Assembly: GCA_964412395.1 (NCBI GenBank)
Contig: CAYPOY010000235.1
Coordinates: 1-8,157, forward strand
Reading direction: 5' to 3'
DNA from: CAYPOY01 sp964412395
GTDB lineage: Bacteria > Chloroflexota > Anaerolineae > B4-G1
DNA length: 8,157 nt
Under the pieces are notes generated by a model that did not search any database, was not told where the DNA came from, and saw nothing but the letters and a program-made list of their open reading frames with translations. Below are positions 1 through 5,904 of the stretch, piece by piece. Position numbers and translations under genes: made by a program. Positions within the stretch are counted from its first letter, which is position 1. The number at the start of each line of letters is the position of its first letter.

Positions 1-1215
1 GGGGTTGCGGAGATAGGAGTAGTAATCGGTGATGCGACTCAGACCGTGCTCGACCGCGTAGTCGTACAGGTCGGTGCCGGGGTGAGGGGTGAAGAAGGCG
101 GGGCTGTAGTAGTCGGGGTCAATCTCCTTCACCAGCCGCACCGTGTCCATCACTTCCTCTTTAGTCTCGGTTGGCAGTCCCATCATGTAGTTGGCCCAGA
201 TGGAAATGTCGTATTTGCGACAGATATGGGCTGCCTGGCGGTTCTGCTCCACCGTCGTGCCCTTGCGGATGAACTTGAGCATGCGGTCGTTGCCGCTTTC
301 GAAACCGATGAAATAGCCGCGCAGCCCGGCCTTGGCCATGCGCGCCACCATGTCTTCGTGCTTGACGAGAATGTCGGCACGGGTCTGGCAAAAGAAAGGC
401 TGGGTGAAGCCCCGCGCTTTGTACTCCTTGGTGAATTCAGTCACCCACTCGCGGTCCTCGGTCAGGCAGTCGTCGTGGAACATGAACGAGGCGAAGTGAT
501 GCCGCTCGCGCAGCATCTCCAGTTCGGCGATGACGTTGGCGACAGAGCGGCGGCGGGTGCGCTTGCCAAAGAGGTAATCCTCTCCCGGCTTGCAGAAGGC
601 GCAGTTATAGAGGCAGCCTCGCCCGGCGATGATGGTGACGAACGGCGGTGGCAGTTCTTCGACAAAGGGCACCTCGGGCGAGTCGAGGTCGTAGCCCCAT
701 TTCCGCCACTCGTCGAGGAACAGGTCTCGGTCGGCGAAGGGGATAGCGTCAAGGTCGGGTGTCTCGCCACGCAGCACGCGATGGGAGGGCGGGTTGCCCT
801 CCTCAATGACCCGCAGCAGTTCGGGGAAGGTCACTTCCCCCTCCNNNNNNNNNNCATGAGGGATGCGCAGGGCGTCCTCCAGCGCGATGGTGACGTGGGG
901 GCCACCGATGATGGTGACGATCTCAGGATTGACCTGCTTGGCGATGGCGACGGCCTGGCGGGCCGGGTTGTAGTCCACGCTCATCATCGTCACACCGACG
1001 GCGCCGGGATTCCGCTCCGTCAACACCTCCCGGAAATGATCCCAACTCGAAAGTGCCCGCAGGTCAATCAAGTCTACCTCGAACCCTTGGGCTTTGGCGG
1101 CGGCGCTGAGGGAAGCCAGGCCGTGGGAGATCCAGCCGGCGTCCATCCCTTGCTTGAGGGAGTTAAAGCCACGGCCGGCGATACCGGGATAGATGAGCGT
1201 CGTCTTGAGAGACAT
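1..1215 (-). CDS. B12-binding-domain radical SAM protein (partial, 3' end off window, N gap inside)
   Basis: I read this frame by hand: it starts at the ATG at 1213-1215, stays open to the window edge (405 codons), and has no stop inside the window. Residues about 1-140 look like the Rossmann-type cobalamin-binding domain of the B12-dependent radical SAM superfamily, including an IIGGPH stretch near 102-107 and an EGE-V-F-PELL segment just after the gap. Residues 201-208 carry the radical SAM signature C-LYN-C-AF-C (CxxxCxxC), which binds the SAM-cleaving [4Fe-4S] cluster. It is followed by typical core pieces such as GFESGNDRMLKFIRKGTT and a YMMGLPTET segment. GGAGG lies 5 bases upstream of the start. 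The ten Ns at 845-854 leave four unknown residues (121-124), but the frame is the same on both sides. The gene follows the SufR-like regulator by 20 bases on the same strand. The superfamily does methylations, cyclisations and similar radical chemistry; the substrate here cannot be told from sequence alone. Confidence 0.9.
   Translation of the reverse strand, partial: MSLKTTLIYPGIAGRGFNSLKQGMDAGWISHGLASLSAAAKAQGFEVDLIDLRALSSWDHFREVLTERNPGAVGVTMMSVDYNPARQAVAIAKQVNPEIVTIIGGPHVTIALEDALRIPHXXXXEGEVTFPELLRVIEEGNPPSHRVLRGETPDLDAIPFADRDLFLDEWRKWGYDLDSPEVPFVEELPPPFVTIIAGRGCLYNCAFCKPGEDYLFGKRTRRRSVANVIAELEMLRERHHFASFMFHDDCLTEDREWVTEFTKEYKARGFTQPFFCQTRADILVKHEDMVARMAKAGLRGYFIGFESGNDRMLKFIRKGTTVEQNRQAAHICRKYDISIWANYMMGLPTETKEEVMDTVRLVKEIDPDYYSPAFFTPHPGTDLYDYAVEHGLSRITDYYSYLRNP
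845..854. other. Assembly gap (10 Ns) inside the radical SAM gene
   Basis: Ten undetermined bases interrupt the radical SAM gene. The reading frame is open and family-like on both sides (ending in ALRIPH before and beginning EGEVTF after). The true gap length therefore equals ten or differs from ten by a multiple of three. The last hidden codon ends in G, consistent with the Gly of the GEGE motif seen in many members of this family. The distance between GGPH and GEGE is a few residues shorter than I would expect, so the gap may be a placeholder length. Confidence 0.95.
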
Positions 1216-1220
1216 ACAGT

Positions 1221-1225
1221 CCTCC
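1221..1225 (-). promoter_or_regulatory. Shine-Dalgarno of the radical SAM gene
   Basis: GGAGG on the minus strand lies five bases before the ATG at 1213-1215. It fixes that start and supports translation from a transcript shared with the regulator upstream. Confidence 0.75.
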
Positions 1226-1235
1226 ACGCGGTAGA

Positions 1236-1859
1236 TTATTCGCCGGGGGGGCGGATGGCATAGGTGCACTGCGAGTCGCCTTGGGCTGCCCAGGAGATGC
1301 GCTGAGGAGATACGCCCAGCAGGCGAGTCAATAGCGTTAAATCTATCATGCAGACTTGGTGTTCCTGGCGGGCCACCCGTTCATAAGGGCAATTGGCGGT
1401 ATGGAGCAAGTAGGCACCGTCGTCGCGCCGCTCCCAGTTAGCCATATAGCCCAACCCGTTCAGGAATTCGATGGCGGCGGCAAGCTGGGCCTCAAAATTA
1501 CCCTCATCGGGGCGGGCAGCCTGGCTGGCGATATGCTCGCCGATTCGCTGCATCATCTGATTCACTTCGTCCAGCGACAGGCACGAGTGCATCTCGCTGA
1601 GGAGCAGGCTGGCAAGATAATCATATCTCTTGGGGAAGAAGGTGCTGGCCCGTTCGGTCAGGGTGTAGACGTACCTGGGACGGCCGGGAGCTTTGCGACG
1701 GCGTACAAGAGGGGGCGCGACGAGTCCTTCTTCCCGTAGGATGTCGAGGTGATGGCGCACGGTGACAGAGGTCAGACCCAGTTCCTGGCTCAGTTCGTCA
1801 ACTGTTGTATAGCTGCGTTCTTTCAGGACATTCAAGATGTGCTCTCGAGTGGGCTGCAT
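1236..1859 (-). CDS. SufR-like winged-helix transcriptional regulator
   Basis: A complete 207-residue protein. The N-terminal 70 residues form a DeoR/ArsR-type winged helix: TTVDELSQELGLT (18-30) and SVTVRHHLDILREEGLV (31-47) are the helix-turn-helix, and the wing contains the RRRKAPGRPRYVYTLT stretch (53-68) typical of SufR-type regulators. The C-terminal half has a cysteine set, C157-x12-C170 and C198 in a GDSQCTY context, in the region where SufR proteins bind an Fe-S cluster. Many relatives have another Cys shortly before the last one; here a Trp (W190) lies in that area, so cluster ligation may be by three cysteines plus another residue. SufR proteins are Fe-S sensing repressors of cluster-assembly genes. 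No suf genes are in view, so the targets here are inferred: its own operon and perhaps the divergent nuo genes. It starts 32 bases downstream of the predicted transcription start. Family assignment is fairly sure, Fe-S sensing is an inference. Confidence 0.85.
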   Translation of the reverse strand: MQPTREHILNVLKERSYTTVDELSQELGLTSVTVRHHLDILREEGLVAPPLVRRRKAPGRPRYVYTLTERASTFFPKRYDYLASLLLSEMHSCLSLDEVNQMMQRIGEHIASQAARPDEGNFEAQLAAAIEFLNGLGYMANWERRDDGAYLLHTANCPYERVARQEHQVCMIDLTLLTRLLGVSPQRISWAAQGDSQCTYAIRPPGE

Positions 1860-1897
1860 GGCCTTGTTCCCTTCCCAATATCTGTGGAATAGAGGCC

Positions 1898-1926
1898 ATT
1901 TTAGTATGATTTCTGTATTTTGTCAA
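1898..1926 (-). promoter_or_regulatory. Sigma70-type promoter for the regulator-radical SAM operon
   Basis: On the minus strand, TTGACA (1921-1926, perfect -35) is followed by a 17-base spacer and TAAAAT (1898-1903, five of six matches to the -10). A transcript would start near 1891 and give a leader of about 32 bases before the regulator's ATG at 1859. The region is clearly more AT-rich than the genes around it. This is the best promoter match in the window. Confidence 0.8.
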
Positions 1927-1944
1927 ATTATCATCGTTATAATT
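1926..1944. promoter_or_regulatory. AT-rich inverted repeat, possible operator
   Basis: AATTAT (1926-1931) and ATAATT (1939-1944) are perfect inverted arms around a 7-base spacer. The element touches the -35 box of the minus-strand promoter and contains a plus-strand TATAAT (1938-1943). A protein bound here could control both directions. That the neighbouring SufR-like protein binds it is only an inference: the arms do not resemble the cyanobacterial SufR site as I know it, and short AT-rich palindromes arise easily by chance. Confidence 0.4.
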
Positions 1945-2027
1945 CGGCCGGCTGGTCTTATGCCTGGCCAACCTCTCCTGCCGAGGGCTACTTTTGTGGA
2001 TCTGCTTCAGTCCGTCCAGCGCGGAGG

Positions 2028-2056
2028 TTGCTCAATTCTGGAAAGCAGTGTAGAAT
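2028..2056 (+). promoter_or_regulatory. Possible promoter directly before nuoB
   Basis: TTGCTC (2028-2033, only the first three -35 positions match) is followed by 17 bases and TAGAAT (2051-2056, five of six matches to the -10). Transcription would begin near 2063, almost at the nuoB start codon, giving a leaderless or nearly leaderless message. A second plus-strand TATAAT at 1938-1943 has no properly spaced -35 box (TTGTCA at 1920-1925 is only 12 bases away), so it is the weaker candidate. Confidence 0.45.
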
Positions 2057-2064
2057 AATAAGCC

Positions 2065-2685
2065 GTGATGGGAGTCGTGCGAGAAGCGATCAGGTTGCCA
2101 GAGGTGCCTCCGGAACTCCAGGGCACGGTGCGTCTTATGCCCTGGGACAGGCTCTATAACTGGAGCCGCAAGCGGTCGCTGTGGCCTTTGTTCTCAGGCC
2201 TGGGCTGCTGTGCTATCGAGATGATCTGCGCGGCTGCAGCCCGCTTCGACCAGGCCCGTTTCGGTATGGACGTCGTACGCCCCAGTCCCCGCCAGGCAGA
2301 CTTGATGATCGTCTCCGGCACGGTCACCAAGAAAATGGCGCCCCAGGTGGTCCGTCTCTACAACCAGATGGCTGAGCCAAAATACGTCATCGCGATGGGG
2401 GCCTGCGCCATCTCGGGTGGGCCATTCAAAGAGTCATACAACGTCGTCTCCGGGGTGGACAAACTGATTCCCGTGGAGGTTTACGTTCCTGGGTGCCCAC
2501 CCCGGCCAGAGGCGTTGTACAACGCTTTTCTCGCCTTGCACGCCAGGTGGGACCGGGAACCGATCAGCAGCCTGCGTTGGTATCGGAAAGATGAGGACGC
2601 AGGCATCCCTGTGCCAGCGCTGGGCCCCGACCTGGTGGACTGGCGGCTGACAGGTAAGATGGCGACGTTGGAGAGAGATAAGTGA
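2065..2685 (+). CDS. nuoB: NADH-quinone oxidoreductase subunit B (NuoB / PSST)
   Basis: A complete 206-residue NuoB, the complex I subunit that holds the terminal [4Fe-4S] cluster N2 and passes electrons to quinone at the interface with NuoD. The four cluster ligands are visible: the tandem C48-C49 in GLGCCAIEM, C114 in GACAISGG and C144 in VPGCPPRPEAL. The RFGMDVVRPSPRQADLMIVSG segment (65-85) is also typical. Length is ordinary to slightly long, with an acidic and basic tail after residue 165. The start is either GTG at 2065 or ATG at 2068; no good Shine-Dalgarno precedes either, and a promoter-like sequence ends eight bases before the GTG. It is the first gene of the plus-strand operon and is separated from nuoCD by one base. 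nuoA, usually its upstream partner, is absent; a divergent regulator lies there instead. Confidence 0.97.
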   Translation: MMGVVREAIRLPEVPPELQGTVRLMPWDRLYNWSRKRSLWPLFSGLGCCAIEMICAAAARFDQARFGMDVVRPSPRQADLMIVSGTVTKKMAPQVVRLYNQMAEPKYVIAMGACAISGGPFKESYNVVSGVDKLIPVEVYVPGCPPRPEALYNAFLALHARWDREPISSLRWYRKDEDAGIPVPALGPDLVDWRLTGKMATLERDK

Positions 2686-2686
2686 T

Positions 2687-4465
2687 ATGGTCGCAGAAAC
2701 CCGGGTCTCTCGGCCGACGGCAGAAATGTTCTCCACCCTGGAAGAGCGCTTCCCCGGTGCAGCCCAACCTGCCGAGTACGAGGGAGTGGTCATCGCCCCC
2801 GACCAGTTGGTAGATGTCGCCGTTTTCCTGCGGGACGAATTGGGCTATACTTACCTATCCTGTGTCACTGGCGTGGACTATCCAGAGCCCACGGCCCGGT
2901 TTCCCGCCCGCTTCGAGACCGTCTATCACACGTTCCGCGACCAGGGAGGGCCACTGACGCTCCACGCGCACGCCAGCCGTGGCAACCCTGTCGTCCCCTC
3001 GCTCGTGAGTGTCTGGCCCTCGGCCAGCGTTCATGAGCGGGAGACATGGGACCTGATGGGCATTCGCTTTGAGGGACATCCTGACCTGCGGCGCATCCTG
3101 CTTTGGGAGGGGTTCGAAGGACATCCGCTGCGTAAGGATTGGCACGAGCCGTATTACGAGGCCGACTATAAGCCGTTCTCCAGCCGTTACCCGAAGGGGA
3201 AACCAGTACAGGCCGAGGAACAGACACCGTTGGGTCGCAACCTTCAATATCCTCCAGACTGGTCGCCGGAGGGTTGGGAGTCTCAGGCGGGGATGGAGGT
3301 GTATGCACCGCTAGAAGCATGTGCACCGGTAGACGAGTACGCCGCCAGCGACTGGTGCCCAGGATGCACCGACCGGGTGGTTATCAACATAGGGCCACAG
3401 CATCTCAGCACCCACGGTGCCCTGCGCATGGTGGCTTGTCTGGACGGGGAGAAGATCCAGCGGCTGGAGCCGGTGTTGGGTTATCTGCACCGCAGCCACG
3501 AGAAGATCGGTGAGCGCAATACCTGGCTGGCCAATATGCCCTTCACGGACCGGCTGGACTACATCTGTTCGATGTCCAACAACTTTGGCTACGCCGTGGC
3601 GGTGGAAAAACTCCTGGGGGTAGAAGTGCCGGAGCGAGCTGAGTATATCCGCGTCATTATGGCGGAACTTACCCGCGTGATGAACCACCTCCTCTCTATT
3701 GGCTTCTTCACCAACGATATCGGCGTTTATCTCACCGCCATGCTTTATGCGCTGGAGGAACGTGAACTGATCGTGGATTTGTTCGAGATGGCGTCGGGTT
3801 CGCGGATGATGTGCAACTACTTCCGCTTCGGCGGTGTGGCCCGCGACCTGCCTGAGGGTTTCCTCCCGTTGGCGAGGGAGTTGGTCTACGAACGGATTCC
3901 ACGACGCGTGGACGAGTTAGAGCGGTTCCTGGTGGACAACGAGGTCTTTCGCGCCCGCACCGTAGGTGTCGGCGTGTTGGCGGCGGACGTGGCCGTGGCC
4001 TACGGCTGCACCGGGCCTCTGTTGCGGGCCTCTGGCGTCCCCTACGATATCCGTCGCGTCGAGCCTTACTCCATCTACGACGAGTTTGACTGGGATGTGG
4101 CAGCGCGTTACAACGGAGACATCTACGACCGTTTTATGGTGCGCTTCAAGGAGATACGGCAGTCGCTGCGCATCCTCCACCAGGCGCTCGAACGGCTGCC
4201 GGAAGGGCCGATCCAGGCCGGAAAGAAGCAGACAATTGTTGAGGTGCCAGCGGGCGAGGTGTATGGCCGGGTGGAGTCTCCCAAGGGAGAGCTGGGCTTT
4301 TACCTGGTCTCCGATGGCGGGCCGAACCCGTACCGGTACCGCATCCGCGCCCCCAGTTTTGCCAACCTGGGGGTGCTGGGCGAGCTGTGTTGTGGGCACC
4401 TGGTGGCTGACGTGGCGCCCATCCTGGCGAGTATAGACGTCACACTGGGCGAGGTGGATCGCTAA
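2687..4465 (+). CDS. nuoCD: Fused NADH-quinone oxidoreductase subunits C and D (NuoCD)
   Basis: A 592-residue fusion of the 30-kDa and 49-kDa complex I subunits. Residues about 15-165 are NuoC, with the signature ERETWDLMGIRFEGHPDLRR at 117-136. A linker of about 60 residues leads to NuoD (about 228-592), the subunit that forms the quinone pocket with NuoB. It shows GPQHLSTHG (236-244), a GYLHRSHEKIGE segment, LDYICSMSNN (290-299) and the typical C-terminal SIDVTLGEVDR. The hydrogenase-type CxxC pairs that bind NiFe are missing (one Cys, C294, remains where hydrogenases have RICGICS, and there is no C-terminal DPCxxC), so this is a true NuoD and not a group 4 hydrogenase subunit. Two oddities: the quinone-loop motif has Leu240 where most NuoD have Pro (HPSTHG), and an extra CPGC (224-227) sits at the fusion joint. 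The stop TAA shares its last A with the nuoI start. Confidence 0.96.
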   Translation: MVAETRVSRPTAEMFSTLEERFPGAAQPAEYEGVVIAPDQLVDVAVFLRDELGYTYLSCVTGVDYPEPTARFPARFETVYHTFRDQGGPLTLHAHASRGNPVVPSLVSVWPSASVHERETWDLMGIRFEGHPDLRRILLWEGFEGHPLRKDWHEPYYEADYKPFSSRYPKGKPVQAEEQTPLGRNLQYPPDWSPEGWESQAGMEVYAPLEACAPVDEYAASDWCPGCTDRVVINIGPQHLSTHGALRMVACLDGEKIQRLEPVLGYLHRSHEKIGERNTWLANMPFTDRLDYICSMSNNFGYAVAVEKLLGVEVPERAEYIRVIMAELTRVMNHLLSIGFFTNDIGVYLTAMLYALEERELIVDLFEMASGSRMMCNYFRFGGVARDLPEGFLPLARELVYERIPRRVDELERFLVDNEVFRARTVGVGVLAADVAVAYGCTGPLLRASGVPYDIRRVEPYSIYDEFDWDVAARYNGDIYDRFMVRFKEIRQSLRILHQALERLPEGPIQAGKKQTIVEVPAGEVYGRVESPKGELGFYLVSDGGPNPYRYRIRAPSFANLGVLGELCCGHLVADVAPILASIDVTLGEVDR

Positions 4466-5043
4466 TGTACGGGCTGGGCATCCTCAAATCGCTTAGTGTC
4501 ACCGTAGGACACTTCTTGATGACTTACGTGGACGACCTGAGGTGGTTCTTCAAGGGCGGCTTCGGTAAGCGGTACTCCCCCGAAGCGCTTCCCACGCGGC
4601 AGAGTCCCAAAGGCCGGGGCGTGTTCACGGTGCAATATCCTGAAGAGAGACTGCCGCTCCCAGAGAATTTTCGGGGGTTTCCCTTTCAGGTGCTGGACCC
4701 GAAGACGGGCAAGACGCGCTGCACAGCCTGTGGCACATGTGCCCGGGTTTGCCCTCCCCAGTGCATCTGGATCGTGCGCGCGACCGACCCAGACACGGGC
4801 AAGCCGAAGCGGGAGCCGGTAGAGTTCCACATTGACGTGAGTATTTGCATGTCTTGTGGCTTTTGCGCGGAATTCTGCCCTTTTGGAGCCATTAAGATGG
4901 ATCATGACTACGAGGTTGCTGCCTACACCCGGGATGGTTCATTCCTGTGGGGGTTGGAGCGGCTGGCGAAGCCGCTGGCGTATCACGCAGCAATTCACCC
5001 CACTGACTACATGGCCGAACAGGCAGCCAGGAAGAAAAAGTGA
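4465..5043 (+). CDS. nuoI: NADH-quinone oxidoreductase subunit I (NuoI / TYKY)
   Basis: A complete 192-residue complex I subunit carrying two [4Fe-4S] clusters (N6a, N6b) that wire electrons to NuoB. Both ferredoxin-type motifs are intact: C86-C89-C92-C96 and C128-C131-C134-C138, each followed by Pro in the CP form. The N-terminus (GILKSLSVTVGHFL) is the usual amphipathic helix that lies against the membrane. The YPEERLPLPENFRGFP stretch (58-73) is the usual lead-in to the first cluster. The chain is somewhat longer than many NuoI, with a lysine-rich end. GAGGTGG (4451-4457) is a good ribosome site, and the ATG overlaps the nuoCD stop (TAATG). The final TGA overlaps the next gene's GTG. No NuoG, H or J gene follows, unlike standard nuo operons. 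Confidence 0.96.
   Translation: MYGLGILKSLSVTVGHFLMTYVDDLRWFFKGGFGKRYSPEALPTRQSPKGRGVFTVQYPEERLPLPENFRGFPFQVLDPKTGKTRCTACGTCARVCPPQCIWIVRATDPDTGKPKREPVEFHIDVSICMSCGFCAEFCPFGAIKMDHDYEVAAYTRDGSFLWGLERLAKPLAYHAAIHPTDYMAEQAARKKK
5029..5034 (+). promoter_or_regulatory. Shine-Dalgarno deciding the GTG start of ricT
   Basis: AGGAAG lies five bases before the GTG at 5040-5042, inside the end of nuoI. It supports the overlapping GTG start over later internal starts and implies translational coupling to nuoI. Confidence 0.65.
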
Positions 5044-5876
5044 CTCAAATTTCAAATCCCAAATTCCGAGTTGCGGGCGTACGTTTTCAACCTACGGGCA
5101 AGGTTTACTGCTTCGACGCCAGCGGTTGCCAGGATCTACGACCAGGGGACTTTGTCCTCGTCGAGACCGCGCACGGTGAGCAGTTGGGAGAGGTGGTCAG
5201 CGTGCGGCCTGTGCACGAGGGCGGGCGTGAGGGGGGTCTCAAGCCGGTACAGCGGCGGGCCACCAGCCGTGATCTGGCCTTACGTCAGCAGTGGCGGAGC
5301 AAGGAGAAGGGAGCGCTGATCGCTGCTCGTGAAGCGGCAGCGCGGTTAGGTCTGCCTGTCAAGATCGTCATTGCCGAGTACACCTTTGACGGTCAGCGAC
5401 TGACGTTGCTGTATGTGGGTGATGAGAAGAAGTTGGACCTTGGCAAGTTGCAGCTAGCGTTACAGCGTACGCTGGCTACCCGCGTGGACTTGCGACGGAT
5501 CGGCCCGCGCGACCAGGCTAAATTGATGGGGGGCTATGGCGCTTGTGGCGAGTTGCGCTGTTGTTCCCGCTTCCTATCGGAGTTCAACCCTGTCTCCATC
5601 AAAATGGCCAAAACACAGGGGGTATCACTTAACCCTTCGGACATCACGGGAATGTGTGGACGGCTGCGTTGCTGCCTCGTCTATGAGCAGGAGCAGTACA
5701 AGGAGGCATGCCAGGTGATGCCCCGGCGCAAGAAGCGCGTGCGGACGCCTTACGGTGAGGGGAAGGTAGTGGATCTGCTGCCATTGAAGGGGGTCGTCGT
5801 CGTCCAGGTCGAAGACCGGCGCCTGGAAGTGCCAGTTGAGGAGGTGGAACTGATTTCGGCACAGCGTCAAGAGTAA
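5040..5876 (+). CDS. ricT: PSP1-domain protein, RicT (YaaT) family
   Basis: A 278-residue PSP1/RicT-family protein. It opens with the family's VRFQPTGKVYCFD segment (14-26). The core has GGYGACGELRCCSRFL (164-179), EFNPVSIKMAKTQGVSLNPSDITG (181-204) and MCGRLRCCLVYE (205-216). The cysteines C169, C174, C175, C206, C211 and C212 match the positions that bind [4Fe-4S] clusters in the Bacillus RicAFT complex. Residues about 233-272 form a KOW-like beta domain (TPYGEGKVVDLLPLKGVVVVQVED). In Bacillus subtilis RicT works with RicA and RicF in mRNA maturation by RNase Y and affects biofilm and sporulation phosphorelay; in other bacteria its job is less clear. RicA and RicF genes are not in view. It overlaps nuoI by four bases (GTGA) and is followed 28 bases later by the amidohydrolase, so it belongs to this operon. 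Confidence 0.92.
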   Translation: MTQISNPKFRVAGVRFQPTGKVYCFDASGCQDLRPGDFVLVETAHGEQLGEVVSVRPVHEGGREGGLKPVQRRATSRDLALRQQWRSKEKGALIAAREAAARLGLPVKIVIAEYTFDGQRLTLLYVGDEKKLDLGKLQLALQRTLATRVDLRRIGPRDQAKLMGGYGACGELRCCSRFLSEFNPVSIKMAKTQGVSLNPSDITGMCGRLRCCLVYEQEQYKEACQVMPRRKKRVRTPYGEGKVVDLLPLKGVVVVQVEDRRLEVPVEEVELISAQRQE

Positions 5877-5895
5877 GAATCAGTTCAATGAACAG

Positions 5896-5901
5896 AGGAG
5901 G
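5896..5901 (+). promoter_or_regulatory. Shine-Dalgarno of the M20 amidohydrolase gene
   Basis: A perfect AGGAGG ends three bases before the ATG at 5905-5907. It is the strongest ribosome site in the plus-strand operon. The 28-base gap after ricT has no room for a terminator, so the gene is probably co-transcribed. Confidence 0.75.
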
Positions 5902-5904
5902 AAG

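Noticed and set aside
462..806. A 114-codon minus-strand open frame inside the radical SAM gene.
   Set aside because: It is in a different frame from the real gene, low in complexity (Arg/Ser/Pro-rich) and has no recognisable motif.
46..1263. A 405-codon open frame on the plus strand.
   Set aside because: It is antisense to the radical SAM gene, whose minus-strand frame has clear family motifs (CxxxCxxC, GGPH, EGE) and a good ribosome site. High GC keeps the opposite strand open.
1920..1943. Plus-strand promoter TTGTCA with TATAAT for nuoB.
   Set aside because: The spacer is only 12 bases, far from the usual 16-18. The -10 box alone may still matter, but the pair is not a convincing promoter; the same bases serve the better minus-strand promoter.
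2687..4465. Group 4 [NiFe]-hydrogenase large subunit instead of NuoD.
   Set aside because: Both CxxC pairs that hold the NiFe centre are missing; only C294 remains at the first site, and the C-terminal end is the NuoD form GEVDR.
5877..5904. Terminator between ricT and the amidohydrolase gene.
   Set aside because: The 28 bases hold no stem-loop or T-run; they hold the Shine-Dalgarno of the next gene.
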